Source: Hymenobacter sp. UV11 (lineage in GTDB: Bacteria > Bacteroidota > Bacteroidia > Cytophagales > Hymenobacteraceae). From it: DNA of 64,000 nucleotides. The stretch spans positions 372,692-436,691 of the forward strand of contig NZ_SRII01000002.1 in the NCBI RefSeq assembly GCF_004684095.1, in the 5' to 3' direction. Positions 49,956-58,606 of this stretch are shown in pieces (the stretch's first letter is position 1; each line of letters opens with the position of its first letter). The position numbers were made by a program, and so were the translations under genes. The notes beneath the pieces were generated by a model, which made no database searches, was not told the DNA's origin, and worked only from the letters and a program-made list of their open reading frames with translations.

Positions 49956-50891
49956 TTAGTTTCGGAGTTTAGCTAGTTCCTCCTCTACCGACGCGGCCAG
50001 GGCCGGGTCGTCGCTGAGGCTCTTAGCTTTTTCAAAAGCGGCGCGGGCGGCCGGGCCCCGATTAGTGCGGGCCAGCGATACCCCAAGGTAAAACTGGCCT
50101 TCCACATTCTTGGGGTTAACCTGCACCAGCTGCGAAAAACGCTCTACCGCTTTATCATACTGGTTACTCTGAATAGCCAGTATGCCCAAGTTGTAGAGAA
50201 CTTTCTCGTTTTTAGGGTCTTGCTCCAGCACCTCACGAAGCAGGCCAATCCCTTTCACAGGGTTGTCGCTGCTCATGTAAGCCATACCGAGATTAGTCTT
50301 GGCATCCAGGTTGTTAGGATTGGCGGCCAATACTTTGTCATATAGCTCCCGCGCCTTGTCACCGAGCATTTTCTTGCGCTCGGCCGATGCCGCAAAACTA
50401 TATGCCTGGAAGTAAGCGTCAGCCGCTTGCTGCCAGGCTTTTTCGCTGGGTCGCGCCGTAGCCACCGTAGTCAGGTAGTAGCCCGCACTGTCGAAACGCT
50501 GCACCGTGGCGTAGCGCGCGGCAAGTGTAGTAGCCACTTGGCTGCGGTCGGCCGCCGAGGCCGTGCGGTACTTCGCCACTAGCGTGTTGAGCGCCTGGCG
50601 CTGGGCCGCAGTAGCTTGGGTATGAGGTGCATTAGCCGTGTTGCCAGCTTCCCCGGCAACAGTGCCGGTTTCGGCTGGCCGGGGCCCCGAGGATGCATCA
50701 GTCTTCGAGCCGTTGGTAGCTATGCCGCCACCATCGCGCGTGGCGGTGCGGGCAGCATCCTGCCGAAGCTCAGCCTTGCCTTCCTTGGGCTTCACGATGC
50801 CCTTGGGCAGCGCGTAGAGCCCACCCGCCAGCGCCAAGGCGCCGGCCAGCAGCAACAGCTGATGCGTACTGGTTGGAGAAGAGGAAGCCAT
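49956..50891 (-). CDS. Membrane-anchored TPR protein
   Basis: The protein has 311 residues from ATG 50889-50891; a GTG nine bases earlier is also possible. There is one N-terminal helix (about 12-27) and then a low-complexity linker (about 35-90). Several TPR units follow (KARELYDKVLAANPNNLDAKTNLGMAYMSS, KNEKVLYNLGILAIQSNQYDKAVERFSQLVQVNPKN). It is probably an inner-membrane scaffold with a periplasmic TPR region. It sits between HU and the COX24-like gene, a syntenic order in Cytophagales; its role is not established. Confidence 0.82.
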   Translation of the reverse strand: MASSSPTSTHQLLLLAGALALAGGLYALPKGIVKPKEGKAELRQDAARTATRDGGGIATNGSKTDASSGPRPAETGTVAGEAGNTANAPHTQATAAQRQALNTLVAKYRTASAADRSQVATTLAARYATVQRFDSAGYYLTTVATARPSEKAWQQAADAYFQAYSFAASAERKKMLGDKARELYDKVLAANPNNLDAKTNLGMAYMSSDNPVKGIGLLREVLEQDPKNEKVLYNLGILAIQSNQYDKAVERFSQLVQVNPKNVEGQFYLGVSLARTNRGPAARAAFEKAKSLSDDPALAASVEEELAKLRN

Positions 50892-51012
50892 GTTGAACAC
50901 CGCTAAGGGTAGTAAGCAATGAGGTGATAAGGAAGGAGTTGGGGTAGGCCTTAGCAGCCGGCCCGTCCGCCCTTATCACCTCACTACTCTGCTACCGCAA
51001 AGTTCTAAAAAA

Positions 51013-51363
51013 CTAAGCCTTGGCTTTTTTGGTGCCTTTGGCAGCCTTCTTAGGGGCTTTCTCCGAAGATTCGCCGGTAATTTTTTTGCTGGCCTTAATC
51101 TTGGCAACAAAAGTTTTGCTCGGCTTGAAGCTTGGAATGAAATGCTCGTCGATGATGAGCGACGTGTTTTTAGAGATGTTACGGGCTACTTTACGAGCCC
51201 GCTTTTTGTTTACGAACGAGCCAAAGCCACGCACGTAAATGTTGTGGCCTTCGGTCATCGAATCCTTCACTACTTTGAAGAATGCTTCGACGGTCGTCAG
51301 CACATCGGCTTTCTCAATGCCGGTTTTTTGCGAGATTTCGGAAATTACCTCAGCTTTGGTCAC
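51013..51363 (-). CDS. HU-family DNA-binding protein with Lys-rich tail
   Basis: The 116-residue protein starts with GTG 51361-51363 (MTKAEVISEISQKTGIEKADV). The HU/IHF body includes the arm region GFGSFVNKKRARKVARNI and ends FKPSKTF. A basic tail of about 25 residues (KKAAKGTKKAKA) extends beyond the usual 90. HU bends and compacts DNA, and Lys-rich tails raise nonspecific affinity. Its promoter (51471-51501) lies in the divergent gap to mutY. Confidence 0.92.
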   Translation of the reverse strand: MTKAEVISEISQKTGIEKADVLTTVEAFFKVVKDSMTEGHNIYVRGFGSFVNKKRARKVARNISKNTSLIIDEHFIPSFKPSKTFVAKIKASKKITGESSEKAPKKAAKGTKKAKA

Positions 51364-51470
51364 GTTGGTGAGGGGGGGTACTAAAAGTGAAAAAAAATAT
51401 CGGGCGGATAATCAACCGTTTTCGACGTAATTCCTTGCCCGGTAAGAGGTTCGCCATTCGAAACGGAGCG

Positions 51471-51501
51471 CAAAGGTACTCCTTAAATTTTGTTCGGCCA
51501 A
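51471..51501 (-). promoter_or_regulatory. Candidate promoter of the HU gene
   Basis: Read on the minus strand: TTG (51501-51499), a 20-base spacer, then TACCTTTG (51478-51471). This is a good match to the Bacteroidota -33/-7 pattern. It implies a leader of about 100 bases. Confidence 0.55.
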
Positions 51502-51549
51502 TGGAAACTTCCAAGTTTCTCTTTGGCCAAAATATTCTTACTCATTATT

Positions 51550-52656
51550 TTGCTTAAAACTGCATCCACTACCGCCCCGGTTCCCTCCAATACTTTTCTG
51601 GCCTCGGCGCTGCTGAATTGGTACCCGCGCCATCAGCGCGACTTGCCATGGCGGCACACTCGCGACCCCTACGCTATTTGGCTATCCGAAGTTATTCTCC
51701 AGCAGACCCGCGTGGCGCAGGGTTTGCCCTATTACCTTGATTTTCTGGCTTCCTACCCCACCGTGCAGGACTTGGCCGCCGCGCCCGAGCAAGAGGTGCT
51801 GCGCCACTGGCAGGGCCTGGGCTACTACTCCCGGGCCCGCAACATGCACCACACCGCCCAGCAGGTAGTGACCGATTTTGGAAGCGTTTTTCCGAGCACT
51901 TATGCTGGCTTGCGGCAACTAAAGGGGGTAGGGCCCTACACGGCGGCGGCCATCGCATCTTTTGCCTTTGATGAGGCAGTAGCGGTGCTCGATGGCAACG
52001 TATTCCGGGTTTTGGCCCGAATTTTCGGCCTGCATTCCGACATCGCGGCGCCTAGCTCGCGCCGGGAATTCCAGGCCCTAGCCGACTTGCACCTGCCCCC
52101 CGCCAACGCCGCAGAGTTCAATCAGGCCATCATGGAATTTGGGGCCCTGCAGTGCACGCCCGCCAAGCCCGACTGCCTGTTTTGCCCGCTGCAAAGCCAG
52201 TGCTGGGCCTTTCAGCATGGGCAGGTGGCCCTGCTGCCCGTCAAGAGCAAGGCCAAGGTGGCCCGCACCCGCTACTTCCACTACCTGGTGCTGCGCCACG
52301 GCGAGCAGCTGTACCTAAAGGCGCGCCCGGCCGGCGATATCTGGCAGGGCCTCTACGATTTTGCCCTTGCCGAAACCGACAGCGCCGAGCTGCCTGCCGC
52401 CGAGGTGCTGCGCCACGTAGAAGCCCTGGGTGGCCAGCCCGATACCCGCCGCGTGGCCGAAGACCGGCCGGCCCCGGCCCTGCGCCACGTCCTTAGCCAC
52501 CAGAAGCTAGAGGCGCGTTTCCACGCCGTCGAGCTGGCTGCTGCGCTACCCGCCGCTACGCTACGCGATACGGGCCTGCAAGCCTACTCTGCGGCCGAGA
52601 TAGAGGCACTCCCTAAGCCGGTCTTAATTAGCAAGTACCTGGCTGGTAATGAATAG
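51550..52656 (+). CDS. mutY: A/G-specific adenine glycosylase MutY
   Basis: The enzyme removes adenine mispaired with 8-oxoguanine. From TTG 51550 it has 368 residues: catalytic Glu47 (SEVILQQTR), the helix-hairpin-helix LKGVGPYTA, catalytic Asp148 (VLDGNVFRV), the iron-sulphur Cys cluster C202-x6-C209-x2-C212-x5-C218 and a C-terminal NUDIX-like domain with LSHQKLEARFH. No ATG is available in frame; the frame extends to TTG 51490, but that adds a hydrophobic stretch atypical for MutY and overlaps the HU promoter. The start is therefore uncertain. Downstream genes ssb and gldD follow the usual Bacteroidota order. Confidence 0.9.
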   Translation: MLKTASTTAPVPSNTFLASALLNWYPRHQRDLPWRHTRDPYAIWLSEVILQQTRVAQGLPYYLDFLASYPTVQDLAAAPEQEVLRHWQGLGYYSRARNMHHTAQQVVTDFGSVFPSTYAGLRQLKGVGPYTAAAIASFAFDEAVAVLDGNVFRVLARIFGLHSDIAAPSSRREFQALADLHLPPANAAEFNQAIMEFGALQCTPAKPDCLFCPLQSQCWAFQHGQVALLPVKSKAKVARTRYFHYLVLRHGEQLYLKARPAGDIWQGLYDFALAETDSAELPAAEVLRHVEALGGQPDTRRVAEDRPAPALRHVLSHQKLEARFHAVELAAALPAATLRDTGLQAYSAAEIEALPKPVLISKYLAGNE

Positions 52657-52658
52657 GT

Positions 52659-52702
52659 AAGAGGGGTAGGGGTACTGGTAGCAGTCAGGCCTACCCCCTC
52701 TT
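52659..52702 (+). terminator. Hairpin after mutY built from two opposed CTACCCC words
   Basis: AAGAGGGGTAGG (52659-52670) and CCTACCCCCTCTT (52690-52702) pair with one bulged C and are followed by TTATA. The stem is made by one GGGGTAG and one CTACCCC copy facing each other. Confidence 0.6.
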
Positions 52703-52753
52703 TATAGCCCAAATAAAGCTAGCTACTTTTGTTAGCTATTTTTACTAAATTAG

Positions 52754-52785
52754 TTTGCAAATACCAAAAAATATTCGTACTTTTA
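52754..52785 (+). promoter_or_regulatory. Candidate promoter of ssb
   Basis: TTTG (52754-52757), a 20-base AT-rich spacer, and TACTTTTA (52778-52785). This is one of the best -33/-7 pairs in the window, 55 bases before the ssb ATG. Confidence 0.6.
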
Positions 52786-52840
52786 ACTCGTCAATGGCAG
52801 CTGTGGTTGGCTGCCGAATAAGTTATTAAAACGTAAGATT

Positions 52841-53263
52841 ATGGCTGGTGTAAATAAAGTGATTTTGGTGGGTAACCTGGGCAAGGACCCGGAGGTACGC
52901 CACTTGGAAGGCGGCACCAGCGTGGCGCACTTCACCCTGGCCACCAACGAGTATTACAAGGACAAGCAGGGCACCCGCGTAGAACGGACCGAGTGGCATA
53001 ATATCTCGGCGTGGCGCGGCCTGGCCGAGCTGGCCGAAAAATACCTGAAAAAAGGTAGCCAAGTATACATCGAAGGCAAGCTGCGCACCCGCCAGTACCA
53101 GGACAAGGACCAGCAGACGCGCTACATCACCGAGATTATCGCGGAGGAAATCTCGTTGCTAGGTGGCCGGCCGGGTGGCAACAGCGCCGGTGCCGCCAGC
53201 CCTACCCCCGCCGAAAACGTGAGCCTACGTCTAGAGCCGGAACTGGACCAATTGCCCTTCTAA
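52841..53263 (+). CDS. ssb: Single-stranded DNA-binding protein
   Basis: The 140-residue protein has an OB fold from the N terminus ([37 protein letters not shown] is split by the strands expected for SSB), then [20 protein letters not shown] and [12 protein letters not shown]. The C-terminal tip [10 protein letters not shown] is the acidic protein-interaction tail. It protects ssDNA and recruits repair partners. Gene order mutY-ssb-gldD is conserved in the phylum. The stop TAA is at the edge of a family A repeat. Confidence 0.94.
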   Translation: MAGVNKVILVGNLGKDPEVRHLEGGTSVAHFTLATNEYYKDKQGTRVERTEWHNISAWRGLAELAEKYLKKGSQVYIEGKLRTRQYQDKDQQTRYITEIIAEEISLLGGRPGGNSAGAASPTPAENVSLRLEPELDQLPF

Positions 53264-53461
53264 TCACTGATTAGCGCGGATTTTACCGGATTTCACGGAT
53301 TTTGTGAACGGCGCACTTTTGCTTCGTTTATGAGCGTTAACATAAAAAGCCGCCTACACGGGCGGCTTTTTATGTTGTAAGTCCTTAATAACGTGCGTCG
53401 GAGCGGTTGAATCGTCCACAAAATCCGTGAAATCCGGTAAAATCCGCGCTAATCAGTGGTC
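53263..53461. repeat. Nested inverted repeat, family A copy 3, enclosing a terminator
   Basis: The left arm 53263-53310 and right arm 53411-53460 are nearly identical to the arms of the copy at 297-481 (CACTGATTAGCGCGGATTTT; AAAATCCGCGCTAATCAGTG). The inner terminator is at 53342-53373. Unlike the other copies it lies between two plus-strand genes, ssb and gldD. Confidence 0.9.
53342..53373 (+). terminator. Terminator in family A copy 3
   Basis: ATAAAAAGCCGCC / GGGCGGCTTTTTAT with a short loop and a T run. It ends the ssb transcript before gldD. Confidence 0.82.
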
Positions 53462-53469
53462 TATCTTTG
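53462..53469 (+). promoter_or_regulatory. Candidate -7 box of gldD
   Basis: TATCTTTG matches TAnnTTTG 23 bases before the gldD ATG and directly follows the right arm of the family A repeat. The -33 position would fall in the repeat arm, where no TTTG is seen. Confidence 0.4.
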
Positions 53470-53492
53470 AGCTTCCTCTGTTACCAGCTAGT

Positions 53493-54089
53493 ATGAGTGC
53501 TTCCCGATTTTGGGTTTGGGCTGTGGCGTTAGGCGGGGCGGCCGGGTCGCTGGCCGCCTGCTCGTCGGCCCCCGACTACACCCCCAAGCCCAAGGGCTAC
53601 AACCGCATTGACCTGCCGCCGCACCGCTACCGCACGCTGCCGGCCGGGCACCCCTATACGTTTGAGTACTCGCAGTACGCCAAGGTGTTGCGCGATTCGT
53701 CGTACATGGCCCAGCCCGACTGGCTGAATGTGTACTACCCCCAGCTGCACGCCAATGTGCAGATTACCTACACCAATGTGGTGCGCAACCGCCAGCTCTA
53801 CAATAAGATGATGGAGGACGCGCGCAAGCTCACCGGCAAGCACCAAATTAAGGCGACCTCAATAGAAGAGAAAATCCTGCGCACGCCCAACGGGATGCGC
53901 GCTTCCGTGTTTGAGCTGGAAGGCGAGGTGCCGAGCCAGTTTCAGTTTTACACCACCGACAGCACAAAGCACTTCTTCCGGGCGGCGCTGTACTTCCGCA
54001 CCGCCACCGCCAACGACTCGCTGGCCCCGGTGATTGAGTACGTGAAGTACGATATGATTAAGATGCTTAACACGTTGAAATATAAGTAA
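53493..54089 (+). CDS. gldD: Gliding motility lipoprotein GldD
   Basis: The 198-residue protein starts at ATG 53493. It has a lipoprotein signal (GSLAAC, Cys23) followed by the GldD signature: YTPKPKGYNRIDLPPHRY, YTFEYSQYAKV, DWLNVYYPQLHANVQITY, KATSIEEKILRTPNGMRASVFELEGEVPSQFQFYTTDSTKHFFRAALYF in pieces, and the end VKYDMIKMLNTLKYK. GldD is needed for gliding and T9SS function in F. johnsoniae. In many relatives gldE lies between ssb and gldD; here that slot holds only a repeat. Confidence 0.92.
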   Translation: MSASRFWVWAVALGGAAGSLAACSSAPDYTPKPKGYNRIDLPPHRYRTLPAGHPYTFEYSQYAKVLRDSSYMAQPDWLNVYYPQLHANVQITYTNVVRNRQLYNKMMEDARKLTGKHQIKATSIEEKILRTPNGMRASVFELEGEVPSQFQFYTTDSTKHFFRAALYFRTATANDSLAPVIEYVKYDMIKMLNTLKYK

Positions 54090-54108
54090 TCCTAATAAGT
54101 TGGTCTGC

Positions 54109-54213
54109 AAGAACGTCATGCTGAGCTTGCCGAAGCATCTCTGCCACGCCTCATAGGGTATCAACCCAACGACGCGGTAGAGATGCTTCGGCAAGCTCAG
54201 CATGACGTCCTTT
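54109..54213. repeat. Inverted repeat, family C copy
   Basis: The left arm 54109-54150 (AAGAACGTCATGCTGAGCTT...) pairs with the right arm from about 54172 to 54213 (...AAGCTCAGCATGACG). The arms share a compensating change (GCCGAAGC with GCTTCGGC) relative to other copies. It separates gldD and recG. Confidence 0.85.
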
Positions 54214-54246
54214 TAACCTATTCAATTCTCTCGTTCTATTTCAGAA

Positions 54247-56343
54247 ATGAGTAATTTTTTTCAAACCAAGCTAGAATATTTGCGGGGGGTAGGCCTGCAG
54301 CGGGCGTTGCTGCTGGGTAAAGAATTGGGTCTGTTCACCTACGGCGACCTTATCCAGCGCTACCCGTTTCGCTACCTCGACCGCACGCAGTTCTATAATA
54401 TTGTGGACCTGCATGATGAGCTGCCTTACGTGCAGGTGAAAGGGATTTTGAGGGGTAGGGAAGTGATAGGGGAGGGGCCTAAAAAACGCCTCGTAGCCAA
54501 AGTGGGCGACGCCAGCGGTGAGTTGGAAGTAGTGTGGTTCAAAGGCGTGAACTACCTGGAAAAAGTCATCAAAAACCATCAAGAATACATCGTATTCGGC
54601 AAGCCGACTATGTTCAACGGCCGACCCCAAATGGCGCACCCCGACCTGGAGGAGGTAAGCGAGCAGAAGCCCGGTCAGAGCTTTTTGCAACCGGTGTACA
54701 ACACCAGCGAGAAACTCAAAAACTACCACCGCATCGATAGCAAGGCGATAATGCGGATGGTGAGCGACTTGCTCAAGATTGCCCTACCCCACGTCACGGA
54801 GACGTTATCGCCCGACCTTATTCAGCAATACGCGTTGCTTGACAAGGCCACGGCGTTGCAGCAGATTCACTTCCCGCAGAGCCCCGAGCTGCTGGAAAAG
54901 GCGCGGTTCCGGCTCAAGTTTGAGGAGCTTTTCTATATCCAGCTTAAGCTGCTGCGCCAGAAAGACCAGCGCAAGGTTACGCTGGCGGGCCAGATTTTTA
55001 GTGAGGTGCCCACGCTGGTGCATTTCTACAAAAACGTGATGCCCTTCGACCTCACGGGCGCGCAGAAGCGGGTTATCCACGAGATTTACAAGGACTTCTG
55101 CAATGGCCAGCAGATGAACCGCTTGCTGCAGGGCGATGTTGGCTCGGGCAAGACCATCGTGGCCTTCATCTCAATGCTGATGGCCGCCGACAACGGCGCG
55201 CAAAGCTGCCTGATGGCGCCCACCGAAATTCTGGCCGACCAGCACTACCAGGGCCTGAAAGTGTACGCCGACCTGCTGGGCCTCAACCTGGGCAAGCTCA
55301 CGGGCAGCACGCGCACCGCCCAGCGGCGCATTCTGCATGAGCAGCTGCGCGACGGCACCATGCAGATGCTGGTGGGCACCCACGCCCTGCTCGAAGACGT
55401 GGTGCAGTTCCGCAACCTGGGCTTGACTATTATGGATGAGCAGCACCGCTTTGGCGTGGCGCAGCGCTCCAAGCTGTGGCAAAAAAACCCCTACGTGATT
55501 CCGCACGTGCTGGTAATGACGGCCACGCCCATCCCGCGCACGCTGGCCATGACGCTCTACGGGGACCTCGATGTGAGCGTGATTGACGAACTGCCCGCCG
55601 GCCGCAAACCCATCGTAACGGTGCATCGTTACGATGCTAACCGCTTGAAAGTGTTTCAGTTTGTGCGCGACCAGGTGGCGCTGGGCCGGCAGGTATACAT
55701 GGTGTACCCGCTCATCGAGGAGAGCGAGACGATGGACTACAAGGACCTCACCGATGGCTACGAAAGCGTGAGCCGGGCCTTTCCCGACCTGCAAATCAGC
55801 ATCGTGCACGGCCGCATGAAGGCCGAGGAAAAGGACTTTGAGATGGCTCGCTTCGTAAAGCAGGAAACCCAGATAATGGTGGCCACTACCGTTATCGAAG
55901 TCGGTGTGAACGTGCCCAACGCCTCCGTGATGATAATCGAGAGCGCCGAGCGTTTTGGCCTCTCGCAGCTACACCAGCTGCGAGGGAGGGTAGGGCGCGG
56001 CGCCGACCAAAGCTACTGCATCCTGATGACGGGCTACAAGCTGAGCAAGGACAGCCGCACCCGCCTCGAAACGATGGTGCGGACCAACAACGGCTTCGAA
56101 ATAGCCGACATTGACCTGAAGCTGCGCGGCCCCGGCGACCTCCTAGGTACGCAACAGAGCGGCGTGCTCGATTTGCTAATCGCCGACCTAGCCAAAGATG
56201 CCCGCATTCTCACCGAGAGCCGGGCCGCCGCCCAGGCCATCCTCCACGACGACCCCGAACTGGCACGGCCCGAGCATGGTAACATTCGAAGGCACATCGA
56301 AAGCCTGCCGGCCACGGCCGTAAACTGGAGCCGTATTAGCTGA
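54247..56343 (+). CDS. recG: ATP-dependent DNA helicase RecG
   Basis: The 698-residue protein has an N-terminal wedge/OB domain (about 1-240; PYVQVKGILRG) followed by superfamily 2 helicase domains: Walker A GDVGSGKT (near 296-303), DEQHRFGVAQR (near 397), VLVMTATPIPRT, and the C-terminal VIEVGVNVPNASVM and LSQLHQLRGRVGRG. RecG remodels stalled forks and Holliday junctions. It starts 33 bases after a family C repeat and lies downstream of gldD. Confidence 0.95.
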   Translation: MSNFFQTKLEYLRGVGLQRALLLGKELGLFTYGDLIQRYPFRYLDRTQFYNIVDLHDELPYVQVKGILRGREVIGEGPKKRLVAKVGDASGELEVVWFKGVNYLEKVIKNHQEYIVFGKPTMFNGRPQMAHPDLEEVSEQKPGQSFLQPVYNTSEKLKNYHRIDSKAIMRMVSDLLKIALPHVTETLSPDLIQQYALLDKATALQQIHFPQSPELLEKARFRLKFEELFYIQLKLLRQKDQRKVTLAGQIFSEVPTLVHFYKNVMPFDLTGAQKRVIHEIYKDFCNGQQMNRLLQGDVGSGKTIVAFISMLMAADNGAQSCLMAPTEILADQHYQGLKVYADLLGLNLGKLTGSTRTAQRRILHEQLRDGTMQMLVGTHALLEDVVQFRNLGLTIMDEQHRFGVAQRSKLWQKNPYVIPHVLVMTATPIPRTLAMTLYGDLDVSVIDELPAGRKPIVTVHRYDANRLKVFQFVRDQVALGRQVYMVYPLIEESETMDYKDLTDGYESVSRAFPDLQISIVHGRMKAEEKDFEMARFVKQETQIMVATTVIEVGVNVPNASVMIIESAERFGLSQLHQLRGRVGRGADQSYCILMTGYKLSKDSRTRLETMVRTNNGFEIADIDLKLRGPGDLLGTQQSGVLDLLIADLAKDARILTESRAAAQAILHDDPELARPEHGNIRRHIESLPATAVNWSRIS

Positions 56344-56354
56344 CTACTAATTGT

Positions 56355-56392
56355 GCATAAAAAAAGCGGCTTCTTACTAAGAAACCGCTTGG
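56355..56392 (-). terminator. Terminator oriented for the minus-strand small gene
   Basis: Read on the minus strand, AAGCGGTTTCTT...AAGAAGCCGCTT forms an imperfect stem followed by seven T. In the plus direction there is no T run, so it fits the small gene at 56398 better than recG. Confidence 0.65.
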
Positions 56393-56397
56393 CACTA

Positions 56398-56622
56398 TTA
56401 GAACCAGGTAGTGGGCTGGACAGCCTCTCGTTGATTGACGGGAGTAGCCAGTACAGGCTGCTCGTTGAGGTAGTGCGCCAACGTCAGAGTAGTAGTATCG
56501 GGAGCAAAAATCTGTACGGGTGGTTTAGCAAGGCCAGCGGTGGCAGCAGGGGTAGTGAGCTGCATGTAGCGTCCGGCTACAATAAGCGCGAAAAGAAAAC
56601 CGGTTTTAAGGAATGATTTCAT
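56398..56622 (-). CDS. Small exported or membrane protein, unknown
   Basis: The 74-residue protein starts at ATG (MKSFLKTGFLFALIVAGRY), a plausible signal or anchor. The rest is Thr/Ala/Pro-rich with no recognised motif. Coding status is supported by the signal-like start and by a correctly oriented terminator six bases past its stop. It could be a short lineage-specific protein. Confidence 0.45.
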   Translation of the reverse strand: MKSFLKTGFLFALIVAGRYMQLTTPAATAGLAKPPVQIFAPDTTTLTLAHYLNEQPVLATPVNQREAVQPTTWF

Positions 56623-56953
56623 AGGGTGCGGGTGGCGGCAGGTACCACCTCAAATCAGGTGCCAGTTAGTAGTGTCTTGTTAAATATGCAAAAAGAGGAA
56701 ATTGGGTGGGAATGGAGGTAGAGGCAATGAAGAATATTATTTTTTAGGGTGCGCCCCTTGAACGACCAGGCAAAATAATAGTTGCGCCAGACGCTCAAAT
56801 GGCAGAAAATAACGCCTTCAGCGGACAAAGTTACGGCTGCTTTGCTGAGTAACCAGTTAGTAAGTGCGAAGTACATGCTGGCTAACTAGCCTGAGCAACG
56901 GTATTTTTGGGCTTTCGGGACAGTAGGTATCCCTTTTAGTTACCATTCAGTTT
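56623..56953. other. Intergenic region with one -7-like box
   Basis: This 331-base, relatively AT-rich gap lies between divergent genes. TATTTTTG at 56902-56909 matches TAnnTTTG 44 bases before the plus-strand gene. A 73-codon minus-strand frame (56655-56876) has no protein features and is not accepted as a gene. Confidence 0.45.
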
Positions 56954-58423
56954 ATGCGTTTTTCAATTGGTATAGCCCTTCTGGCCCTGAGCAGTGTGGG
57001 GGGCGTAGTGCTGCCGGCTCAGGCTCAGAAAACCAAATCGGCACCATTTAGCTACTTGCCCGAGCAGGGCGAAGACCGGTATAACCAGCGCGTGCCGCAG
57101 AAAACCCTGGCGCTGGCCGATGGCAGCGGCTTCGTAATTCTGGCCCACCAAAGTGGGAGCACCTACGCCGTGGAGCGCTACGATACCGACCTCAAGCGGC
57201 AGTGGAGCACTACCCTGCCCGTAGCGCCCGGCGAAACAATAGAGGCTTTCGGCCGCAGCGCCGAGCAGGCCTGGGTAGTGGTGCACCACGCCGACGAAAG
57301 TGGCCAGAACCTGACGGTGCAGCCCGTGGCCCTGAGTAGCGGGCAAAAGGGTGCGCCCGTGGTGTTGCTGACCGCTGGCACCCGCGACCGCCGCCCCGGC
57401 GTGCGCCTCTCGCCCGATGGCAACCGCCTGCTGGCCTTTGGCTACGCCACCCGCGACGAGCAGGTGCGCAGCATGCAAGGCACGCTCTACGACCAGAAGC
57501 TGGCTAAAATACTGGACCGGACTTATGATTTTCGCGACCAGGGCGACTTTTTCTCACCCAATATCCTGCTTGCCAATGATGGTACGCAGTACGTGACGTT
57601 GCTCGGCGATGGCATGAAAAAGCTGACTGCCCGCCGCTACCCCCCTACCCCCGACCGGGTGGGCGTCGCTACTGCCATTCCGGTGATGGGCATCCCGGTG
57701 GGCGGCACGTTTGGCGGCCAGCCCATTACCATTCGCGACGCGAAGTTTACGTTGCAGCCCGATGGCCAGCTCTACGCCGTGGCCCTCTGCGCCAACTACA
57801 ATACCGGCGACCTGAGCGGCCTCAAAGCCGTGCGCTTCGACTTTGCAGCCAGCCAGCTTAAGCTGGCGGAGGAATTGCCTTTCGCCCCCGCCTTTCTGGC
57901 GGAGGTGAGCAAAGCCACCGGAGCCGAAGTTAAGAAGCTGGCCGATGTCTACTTGGGCGATATATTTCTGACGGAAGACAAAAGCTTGGTAGTCATTGCC
58001 GAACGTCACTTTGAGGAGGGCGGCCCCGAGCTGCCGGTGCACGCCCGCGAGCTGTATCTATTCGGCTACAGCCCGTTCCTTACCCCCACCTGGCACCTCA
58101 TTGTGGCCAAAGACCAGGTAGCGCCGCCCATCGACAGCTACACGGGCATCGGCTACCGCGCCGCCATTTTTGGCGAAGACTTACAGCTGTTAACGCTCGA
58201 AGCTATCGGCGGCAAGTCGGACCTCTACCTGCGCCACGTGCAGGTGCCTACCGGCGTCATCAGCGCCCCGCAGCGCCTCAAGCTCAACGTGGCCAACGAC
58301 CAGCAGCTGGCCTACGTCAAGGACTTCACGGCGTGGCTCGGACCCAAAACCATCATCGGCGTGAGCCGCCCCAGCAAAAAATCGGCGGCCTTGCAACTCA
58401 ACGAAGTGAAAATCAAGCCATAA
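56954..58423 (+). CDS. Exported protein of unknown function, beta-propeller-like
   Basis: The 489-residue protein has a signal peptide cleaved after QAQA (about residue 24). The mature part has repeated strand patterns of about 45-60 residues (SGFVILAHQSGSTYAVERYDTDLKRQW, RPGVRLSPDGNRLLAFGYATRDEQ, FTLQPDGQLYAVALCANYN) that suggest a beta-propeller. No catalytic motif or sorting tail was seen. Function unknown. Its stop TAA is at the edge of a family A-like repeat convergent with fadE. Confidence 0.75.
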   Translation: MRFSIGIALLALSSVGGVVLPAQAQKTKSAPFSYLPEQGEDRYNQRVPQKTLALADGSGFVILAHQSGSTYAVERYDTDLKRQWSTTLPVAPGETIEAFGRSAEQAWVVVHHADESGQNLTVQPVALSSGQKGAPVVLLTAGTRDRRPGVRLSPDGNRLLAFGYATRDEQVRSMQGTLYDQKLAKILDRTYDFRDQGDFFSPNILLANDGTQYVTLLGDGMKKLTARRYPPTPDRVGVATAIPVMGIPVGGTFGGQPITIRDAKFTLQPDGQLYAVALCANYNTGDLSGLKAVRFDFAASQLKLAEELPFAPAFLAEVSKATGAEVKKLADVYLGDIFLTEDKSLVVIAERHFEEGGPELPVHARELYLFGYSPFLTPTWHLIVAKDQVAPPIDSYTGIGYRAAIFGEDLQLLTLEAIGGKSDLYLRHVQVPTGVISAPQRLKLNVANDQQLAYVKDFTAWLGPKTIIGVSRPSKKSAALQLNEVKIKP

Positions 58424-58606
58424 CCGCAGATTTAACGGATTTAACTGATTTTGTGGATACGCCGCTGACGCGGCTGGCTTTCTTAACGGGAAGGGAATAA
58501 TACGTAATAACAGAAAAGGCTGCTCTCACGGAGCAGCCTTTTCTGTTGTTGAAATAGTAGTCAGCCGCGAAGCGGCGTATCCACGAAATCAGTTAAATCT
58601 GCGGTC
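58423..58606. repeat. Nested inverted repeat, family A-like copy 4, enclosing a terminator
   Basis: The outer arms ACCGCAGATTTAACGGATTT (from 58423) and AAATCTGCGGT (to 58605) continue inward as ACTGATTTTGTGGATACGCCGC against GCGGCGTATCCACGAAATCAGT. The word set differs from copies 1-3, but the layout is the same. The inner terminator is at 58510-58546. Both convergent stop codons touch the arms. Confidence 0.85.
58510..58546. terminator. Bidirectional terminator in family A copy 4
   Basis: ACAGAAAAGGCTGCTC and GAGCAGCCTTTTCTGT form a perfect 16-bp stem with loop TCACG, flanked by A-rich and T-rich sequence. Confidence 0.8.

Noticed and set aside
56655..56876. 73-codon minus-strand frame
   Set aside because: It has no signal, domain or supporting neighbour features and lies in an AT-rich promoter region.
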